Assembly: GCA_001683735.1 (NCBI GenBank)
Contig: LUGG01000007.1
Location: 1,550,001 to 1,614,000, forward strand
From: Grifola frondosa
Lineage: Eukaryota; Basidiomycota; Agaricomycetes; Polyporales; Grifolaceae
Length of the DNA stretch: 64,000 bases
Direction: 5' to 3'
In this document: positions 56,901 to 64,000 of the stretch, piece after piece
How the letters are laid out: every line of letters starts with the position of its first letter
Numbering within the stretch: the stretch's first letter is position 1
The notes under the pieces: model-generated
Databases searched by the model: none
The model's input: the letters and a program-made list of their open reading frames with translations, nothing else
What the model was told of the DNA's origin: nothing
Translations under genes and position numbers: made by a program

Positions 56901-57539
56901 GGTAACGCAAGAGCCGCCTGCGACGGCTTACTATAAGTAGGCCATGTCGGTCGAGGACGCGGTGACGGTGATTCTACACCCATCAGCGCATCTAAGTTCG
57001 CTGGATGGACGAATGCGGCTGCAGCCTTCAGTATCCCACTCGATGAGAAGGATGCATCAGACAAAGGAACGGCTGCTTGCTGTGTACTTGCTCTTGAGTG
57101 CATATTTATACGTCCTGCTTCCTGAGGCTGAGAATGGCGCTGAGCAGCGAGACCTCTTCGCTGGCATGCGACACAAAGTATCGCTCGTGGTGGGCCTGTG
57201 GCTGTGACGGGGAAAGTAACAGGAATAAGGCAAGAGACGCAATTCATAGACTAGCAGATCCCTCAATAACCGAATATTTACAGATGCAAATGGAGTGCTT
57301 ACTGTGAAAGTAGTGCCCTGTTTTGCCGCACTCAGGCTTGCTTTCTGGGACTTCTCCCTAGCTTTCCCTCGGCAAGTTGCACACATCTGAGACTTCGACC
57401 CTGGTTGTAAAAGAGCACGGCATGTTCTGTTCGAGCACTTATATGCTGTCATAGCCAGGCCGGCTCTTTCATCATTAGGGATAGATGGCCTTATAGGGGG
57501 AATTCGAATCACAAGCGGAGTGCGTTTGGACTCCATCAC
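53979..57539 (-). CDS. Cys-motif repeat protein 2, C-x4-C / C-x2-C modules
   Basis: ATG near 57539 (MESKRTPLVIRIPP); stop at 53979-53981. At least four modules share C-x4-C, a 10-16 residue spacer, C-x2-C and an Arg-rich helix: CSNRTCRALLQ...MCATCRGKAREK (about 57440-57350), CSTFNCGRTIP...CVFCGFEQWRDRFRA (about 56085-56000), CSIRMCHNLLH...LCEPCRVHRRHYQR (about 55210-55120) and CTIRRCQNIIP...MCESCRRRARLR (about 54890-54800). A further divergent module, NCVSC...CVACQRRG, lies at about 57240-57150. Acidic, Ser/Pro-rich linkers separate them. The C-terminus is a folded-looking block (LHCEAAPDGGKPVLFSFDGE; VHVMWDRRHPFFPGQRIYVR). Repeated Cys pairs with basic helices suggest a zinc-binding, nucleic-acid-related protein; this is inference. 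Exon joins were not all resolved. Confidence 0.6.
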
Positions 57540-58072
57540 ACAATGTGTGCGACCTGCAAATAGAGCATTTTAAATCACTACCACACAGAGAACATTGTTC
57601 ACTCACGTTCAATTCAGATGCCTCATGGTCGTACGCACCCGGGCCACACGAAAGAGAAAATTTTCACTCCGATAAAACCAGAATAATTTTCCAGCTAAAT
57701 TAGTCGTGCTTCGGCAACACAATGAAACAAAGAGGTCTCACTTGCCCCCTACTCATCGCAATTGCAGCTCATTTAACTGCACATGTACTATGACTCTGAA
57801 ATTGCATGGTTGACAACTCAGGGTGGAATTCAAATTAAGATGCAGACGGATAGACGGATAGCTGTCAAAAATTTGTGACGTAATATTTAATTTTTACTAC
57901 AGCTAATAGGAGACGGTATTCTCCATATATAGACTTGGCGTTCACTTTGTCTTGCAAAGCCATTACTTACAACAGAAACCAGATGGTTAATCAGAAGAGG
58001 CGGAACTCCAATCACTTTTAAGCAACTAAGTAGGTCCCAGACGAGTAATACAAAGTGAGATAATGTGATAGT
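57540..58072. other. Intergenic region, SAC3 3' end to Cys-motif gene 2 promoter
   Basis: AT-rich and non-coding. It has a TATATA-containing stretch at about 57925-57932 and a directly repeated GACGGATA (57847-57862). No gene is seen. Confidence 0.4.
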
Positions 58073-61000
58073 TTATGTTCGAGCGTAGGTTTTAAGGACA
58101 TCCCTAGTGAGTGCCCGCAGCATTGCGACGGTAACAAGTGGTTTCTCTCCGGCATCGGTGACAGCAGCCGTCGACGCCGATGTGCTTGGCGGCGGGGAGG
58201 CAGACAATCCGTCAATGTCAGCACGGTATCCATCGCTAGATGAGGATGTTCGCATGCGCTTGTTTGGGGCGGGTGGGCTGGAAGTCATTCACTCATAAAC
58301 AAGCCATGTCGCGAGAATTAGAGCGACAAACACACCTTTCGTCGTCGGGGTATTCATCCGTGGCCCGACGTTTGGCGAGCGTCGACGAGCAGCCTCCACC
58401 GCCAACAGACGAAGCTGTTCAGCTTGCGACTCCGCCGCTTCCTCTATGTGCCGAAGGTAGCTGTCCACTTCCGCCGTGGGGAACGTATGCATGGCGGAGC
58501 TTTTCGCCAAGCAGTTGTTCTGCTTTCTTGACTGGGAGTCTCACCAGAGCATCGACGAAGGGACCGATCGCGTAACCTGATGACATGTCAGAGCACGTCA
58601 CATATTTGAGAGAATATGTTTACCCTTGCCTAAATAACCAGATTGCTGAAGATTTGAAGGAATCTCCAATGACGCATCGTATGACAATCCGAGGAGGCTC
58701 AGAATTTGGTGGGTGACCTCATTTAGGAGTATTTCAGAGGCTTGCAGAATTGCTCGTATCGAGTGTAGTCAACTACTAACGCAGTATCAAGACCGGCACG
58801 AGCAAAGATGAGGTATATCCCACTCACAAGTGTCATCGATCCAGCAACTGTCTAGCCAGTCTGTGATCGCCGTCTCAACGGGATCAATGAAAAGATGGGT
58901 TATTTCTGTAGATATCGTATAAGCAAGCCTCTATCTGGTTGTTAAATATTACATACCTTTCCACGATATAATGTGCGAGAGGCGATCTTCGACATCCATA
59001 GACAATCGGCTAACAATTGTTGGAATTTGCCATCCAGATCCGTCGCGGAAGGAGGAATGTTGAAAACAAGTATCTGCTTGATAATTCCGTCTCGGAGTAA
59101 TTTCGCCAGCTGTATCATGGAAACGGTTATTTCGACAAACATTGGAATATAAACGGCTCCAATTCACCATCTCGTCAAAGTCTCGCGTCTTCTCATTCTT
59201 GTCGTCTTCAACCCAATTGACGATCACTAGGCATGGCACAAAGTGAAGTTTCTCATCAGGAGGAAGACACTGGACGATGTCTCGAAGACGTGAGCAGTCG
59301 TCCAGGATACGGTATTTCCTTGAGCATATCATCAGATTCAAACCTAGGTTTTCTTGAGCAGACTACACGTACCTCTCGAGTTCGTCATCAATATCTTGCA
59401 TCGGTGTGCGTTCGAACACGATGAGTCCGGGGGAGCCGGAAGCGCCAGGAGACCTTTTAAGGCGGGTATAGAGAATACATCCTCCGAAACCAGTCGCCCG
59501 AAGCCGGAACGTCAAACTTGTGCTCCAGCCAAATTGCCGTCTGATCATTTCCCGGGTTCATCGACAGCCAAATCCGCCACTCCGGGGCGTCGGTACCTCT
59601 GGGGATTACATCTTTCACTTGGGAGCGGACCGCCCAAGGAACGAGCCCTGCGCCCATCGCCGTTCGTTCTCCTCGTGATTCTAACAATGAAGAAGAAAGA
59701 ACAATGTAAGATTCTGGTCTGCAACGCGATTGGCGAGAGATAAGGGTAAAGGCAGCACCTCTTTCAACCGTTGTGCTAAAACCTCGTCCGTTAAAGGCTG
59801 TAAATAGTGGTGAGTGGCACGCCGTTTGGGACGTCTTGGAGAAGGAGTTGCGCCAGGTAAGCCGAGAGGGGCCCCGTGTTTTCTGCGCGCCATTTTCATG
59901 TGCCTTGGTATGGCCAGATCCAAGACCGCTAGCGAGTCGCTCGCGCCGCAGCTTCTCCTTATACAACTCGCTGCGCTCACACGCTTCTAGCCATTCCGCT
60001 CTATCGGTAGTCCGCCGTACCCAGGTCTTGAAGTGCTTCTTGACCACGGAGCTTCTCCTCAAGAAAGCCGTGGCTTGAGCGTCGAGATCCTCTGCAGTCT
60101 CTTTAGCCTTTCCCTTGGACGACGAGGGAATCTTTCCGTTTCTTTGCATAGCGGATGCCCCGGCAGAAATGGAGCTTGGTCCAGGTACAGGCAGTACGGG
60201 AGCAGGGACACGTATCAAGGGCGACAAGCTGCCGCTCGGAACCGGAGAGGGTGCTGCGCCTACCGGAGAGGGAAGATGCAGTGGACTCAAAAGCTCAGCG
60301 GACGTTGATGGTGGTATTTGCAGCGGAGGGAATCCAAGCATGGATTTTTGCGTGACAGGAGAAGTTCTGAAGGCCGCGGCTGTGAAGTAGGGTCAAACCA
60401 TCTTGCAGTTGGAGTGGGAGGGAGCGAGATTGGTTGCACCTTCTCAAGTGCGGGCGGTGCACGGGGAGAAAGAGGTGTACGTGGAGTACCTACAGTTTCA
60501 GGTGTTGACATGTGCGTACTTGTGCGATGAGATTTTATGGAGAACAAACCTGGAAATTCCCATAGCGTCTGGCTTCTCTCAATGATGCGTGACGGCGTGG
60601 GTTGGGCAGTTTCATCGGCGGGGGCTTCATGTGGTGGAGAAACAGTGGTGGGCAGAGTCCCAGACGGAATATTAATCGGAGGGACCGGGAACATTTCTGA
60701 AGGTTTCTTCAGTTTAGGTTCTGGATGCTCTACCAGAACAGGTGGAACACTGGTTGGAGATACAGGTACGCCGCTGAAGGTGTGAAGGACGTTGGTTGAA
60801 ATGTTGGAGCGAAAGGGTTCAAGAATGGTGATGCAGGAGGAGGCGCGGTTAGGCGAAAGGGAGACTCTGAAGGGATAGCAGCGCCATTCATCGAAGTTGA
60901 AGCAGCTGGAGGTGGCAGCTGGTTGAATGGCGAAGGTGACTGCGGTGCTGTGTTGACTGAGGATACGCCGAGTGGTGTCGATACAGTGCTCAAGTTGAAG

Positions 61001-63140
61001 CTTGGAGGAGACGTGAATGAAGGAGTTAACGTACTTGACCCTGCAGAGGAAGATACCCCAAATGGTGGTGCAGTCGTCGGCTCCGCGGAGGATAAGCCAA
61101 AGCTCGTAGGGGGGGCAGCCGATCCATTGGGGGGAGAGCCAAATGATGTTGGTGCTGGCGATATCGCTGCGGAGCCAAGGCTTGGAGGAGTTGGTACTGT
61201 CGAAGTTCCACCAAAGAATGGTTTTGGGACGGCGCTGCCAAAGGGGGACACCGACGGTCCCATACTCGGTTTACACCAAAGACAGCGCCTCCAAATACGC
61301 CTGCCTTCGTCGTCAGATTCCCAAAGGCAGACGTCGCGGGTCTGTAGTCGATGTGAATGCGTTGGGACTAGAGCCAAGGTTGCTGAACGCTGATGTAGCA
61401 GCCTTGGACGAAGGTGCCACAGGAGTGGTTCCGAAGGAACTAGGTAGAGGCGAGATTGCTGAATGCAGACGGCGCGATGGTCGAAGACGTAGTTGTGGGC
61501 ACAGAGACAGCGCCATTACCGAACGTGCCTGCAGTAGATTTCGAAAATATAGTCGCATCCGGTTTCGGGCTAAAGTCGGCCGGTAATCGTGTGGTGGCAT
61601 AAGATGTCGAAACTGGACTTGCAACGACGGCGCGAGACATGCCGTTGTGTGCAAGGGGCTTAGAGATCCCGTCGATAATCTCCGGGATACTCAAGTCTCC
61701 GCAGATGGCATCGATGTCGTCAATTGTATCCTTTCCGAACAACCTCTCCATGATGCAAGCAACCAGGTAGATCATGACGATATTGTTCTCCTGTCTCAGA
61801 ACAGCCGCAAGTTCTGCAAAAATTTGCATTGCCCCGGCGTCGACGATGAGTGTGGAATTCTTTTGATTGGAGCACTTTTCTCTTGCACGCGGGCACGGAA
61901 CTTGGTTGTCAGCTGGAAAACGGGGTGCGAGGTGATCTCTTCAGGGATATCCTCGTGACGTTCCCGTTGGTCGCGAATATGTATCAACCGATGGTATATC
62001 CTCGAGTTCAGTGGGCGCCTGATACCGCCCGCGTTGGTCCTCGTAGAATTCCTTGAGGCTCTGCAGAGCTGCGTCGAGAAGAATATTGAGCAGCTCGATA
62101 AGACACCGCCTTGCTGAGACTCACTCTTCATCAACTGCTCTCTTCTAACGCCAGCGAAAAATTCTCCTTGCCACGTTCTAGATGGATGGCAAGAATGTGA
62201 TATCGAGCACAGCGATCATGACACTCGATGGCGAGTGGCCCAGTTTCGTGCTGCATCGTAAAACGCTCCTGACAGCTCGAGAACGATCGCGTATGAAATC
62301 GTGAGTCTGGGAGAAACCCTCCTTAACGAGGAGGTCATGGAACAAATAGTCCAGCGTTTTCTGCGTCGCGTGTCAAACCGAAGGATAAAGGCGGAAAGAA
62401 CTTGGGACTCGCTTTGAGAACTGGGGGCGGTCGCAGGTCCGACGGCAACGTCTTGTCTCCAACCGCGCGCTCGTATTTCTTGACTGCACGCTTGTGATCC
62501 ACGCGTTTCGTGCCCGGAATCTTCAACCGAATCAGTGGCGGCGTTCGACCTATAGTTAGCGGGTTGAGCAGAAAGGAGCACGTACGACTTCCCACTTGTC
62601 AAGATTGTTCTCGCGTTCTCGACGAAAGCGTTCGAACCTGGGGCACATATGCACACAGGTCCCTACGATCGTGATGGCTTCTTCGAGGCGTTTGGGGATG
62701 CCCGGGTCGTCCATCTTGCCCTCCGCGATAGCCCGCTTGCGCTCCACTTCGCGCGCTTAACCAACTAGAGCAAAGTGAAACGTATTTCTGGTTAGAACAG
62801 CGGACAACACGTACCTCGTGATAGAACCTTTCGCGTTCTTCAGGGTTCTCCGGATCGGCATCGAACTGCTCATCTTCGACGACGTCCTCTTCGCAACGCG
62901 ATCTTCATCCGTTCCGCTGCCAATGTCCTCATGTGCATTGACGGTAGGAATTGAAAGATGAGTAGGATTGGGAACGGCAGGTTTCCTGCTGCTGCGTGCC
63001 CTTCGTGGCGCACCGCCTCGTTCCCATCGCTCGCCTTCGCTGCTGCGACCGTTGGACTTTCCGTCCTGTCCTGCAATCCACTGCTTGTTCTTGGAGTGTC
63101 CCCTCCGGGCCCCATTGGCAGCACCTTGAATGTGAAACAT
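58073..63140 (-). CDS. SAC3: mRNA export factor Sac3 (GANP family), with apparent indels
   Basis: Scaffold of the TREX-2 complex linking transcription to mRNA export at the nuclear pore. ATG at 63140; a basic, low-complexity N-terminus; then the SAC3/GANP domain: GTCVHMCPRFERFRRE (about 62670-62625), KRAVKKYERAVGDKTLPSDL, IRDRSRAVRSDF, CHDRCARYHILAIHLE, IYHRLIHIRDQRERHEDIP and MQIFAELAAVLRQENNIVM. A long Ser/Pro/Phe/Gly region follows (about 61700-60300), reminiscent of the FG-like repeats of Sac3 homologues. Next comes a helical block KKHFKTWVRRTTDRAEWLEACERSE (Sus1/Cdc31-binding-like), then C-terminal exons with LHFVPCLVIVNWVEDD and AEVDSYLRHIEEAAESQAEQLR, to TGA near 58073. It has about 1400 residues. 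Several single-base shifts occur in the SAC3 domain. I treat the stretch as one gene because spacing and orientation are continuous, but a split near 60300 is possible. Confidence 0.78.
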
Positions 63141-63406
63141 CCCGGATTGGCGGTGTGGCGTATGAGATAATGGTTAGTGTATGGTTACACAGTGTCGGTA
63201 TTGTAAACAGGAGGTATAACACCAGAAGCCTCTTGTGCGACACTATGAGATGGAGATGTGTCGCGTGTGGCTCAGCCCAGCCTGTCCGTCAGAAAGACCG
63301 AAATGAGTGTTTGTTGAAACGAAGATCAGTGGCGGCAGAGAACACAACAATTATGTAATCTATGGTAAGATAACCATTTATATATTCATTCCGCTTCATT
63401 AGAGTT

Positions 63407-63477
63407 GCAAACGTGGTGTAGCGGTAACATTGGGTCTTCCCATGGCCTAGCTCCGGGTTCGACTCCCGGCGTTTGCA
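63407..63477 (+). tRNA. tRNA-Gly (CCC)
   Basis: Acceptor GCAAACG pairs with CGTTTGC. D-stem GTGT pairs with ACAT. The anticodon stem GGGTC pairs with GGCCT around the loop TTCCCAT, giving anticodon CCC. The T-arm is CCGGG-TTCGACT-CCCGG and the discriminator base is A at 63477. There is no intron. Confidence 0.93.
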
Positions 63478-63487
63478 TTTTTTTTTT
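63478..63487 (+). terminator. RNA polymerase III terminator of tRNA-Gly
   Basis: A run of ten T residues directly follows the discriminator base, as expected for Pol III termination. Confidence 0.9.
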
Positions 63488-63712
63488 CGATCGCAGAATG
63501 ACCGGACCGCACCTGACCCCACTCACACCTGCTGCAGGATAAATATCGAAGACATATGTATTGTACATATTAGATTGACCTGAAAAACGAAGACTACTCA
63601 TACACATACTCTTACACAGTCGCCTACCATGAGGCAATTTCCCATACGACATATACCATCGAACGTTCGAAACGATATCTAACATCATCGCACTCCAAAA
63701 TCAGCAGATCCT

Positions 63713-64000
63713 TCAACTAAAAGCGAGTGCAGTCCAGGCGGCGACGGCACCCATCGTCGCAATGGTGGCGGTCTGTGCGATCTTCGCTGCAACTTCCGCC
63801 GTCTTCCGTCGCTTCGAGCTATCACAATTGGTGGTGGAACTGATGCCTTCTGCTGAAGACTCGCCCTCGGATTCCGACCGCTTTCGCTTCAGCGACGTGG
63901 TAACAGTCTGTGTGATGTGAGGAAACACCTCTTCCACTGCTCCTGAACACTAAAGACGCACCTGCGCTTGAGCAGCCTCGGCGGCGGCACGAAGTGCTCT
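63713..64000 (-). CDS. 3' end of a gene cut by the window edge
   Basis: Only the last exons are inside the window; the stop is at 63713-63715. An upstream exon at about 63958-64000 (ALRAAAEAAQAQ) probably splices to the final one. The tail contains VFPHITQTVTTSLKRKRSES, a KRRK basic cluster and an Ala-rich hydrophobic C-terminus (ATIATMGAVAAWTALAFS) that could be a tail anchor. The family is not recognised from this fragment. Confidence 0.5.

Noticed and set aside
63386..63688. Minus-strand frame spanning the tRNA-Gly gene
   Set aside because: About a third of the frame is the tRNA read in antisense. There is no protein support.
1..64000. CRISPR arrays, bacterial operons, prophage or retroviral-type elements
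   Set aside because: No regularly spaced repeats, no LTR pairs and no reverse transcriptase or integrase motifs were seen. Gene structure is fungal throughout.

Overview
This 64 kb window is nuclear DNA from a mushroom-forming basidiomycete (Agaricomycetes). Genes are packed densely on both strands and broken by many 45-65 bp GT-AG introns with CTNAC-like branch sites. The gene set is fungal: DUF6535 protein, F-box protein, OPT transporter, Mad1, Sac3, SMC2 and a Plavaka-type transposase. All identifications come from reading translated exons by eye; no database search was run.

Layout. 0-10.5 kb is accessory DNA dominated by a Plavaka (CACTA-like) transposon of roughly 8.8 kb. Its transposase (4.7-9.1 kb, +) is divergent from an accessory gene of an uncharacterised family (2.25-4.4 kb, -). 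Two truncated copies of that accessory gene lie at 0.3-1.7 kb and 9.3-10.0 kb. 10.7-22.4 kb is housekeeping: a mitochondrial-type cyclophilin, an OPT oligopeptide transporter, the secretory protein Kish and condensin SMC2. 22.6-47.4 kb holds two interleaved paralogue pairs. Two DUF262 genes each sit head-to-head with a chromosome-segregation gene (SMC2 or MAD1) across about 180 bp. Two large genes fuse tandem amidotransferase-like domains, TPR-like repeats and two CCCH zinc fingers. Between them lie mannitol-1-phosphate 5-dehydrogenase, a DUF6535 membrane protein and an F-box gene. 47.6-64 kb holds an uncharacterised 549-residue frame, a small membrane protein, tRNA-Phe(GAA), two genes with repeated Cys motifs, the mRNA-export factor SAC3, tRNA-Gly(CCC) and a partial gene.

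A quality caveat affects everything. Many otherwise well-conserved genes, including the presumably essential SMC2 and SAC3 and even the tRNA-Phe acceptor stem, carry single-base length errors, mostly deletions in homopolymers. I read these mainly as assembly errors, so frameshift alone is weak evidence of pseudogenes here. Exon boundaries are approximate except where given.

The best candidates for something undescribed are the duplicated amidotransferase-like/TPR/CCCH fusion genes with a shared palindromic upstream motif, their linkage to the DUF262 pair, and the Plavaka element with its divergent accessory gene.
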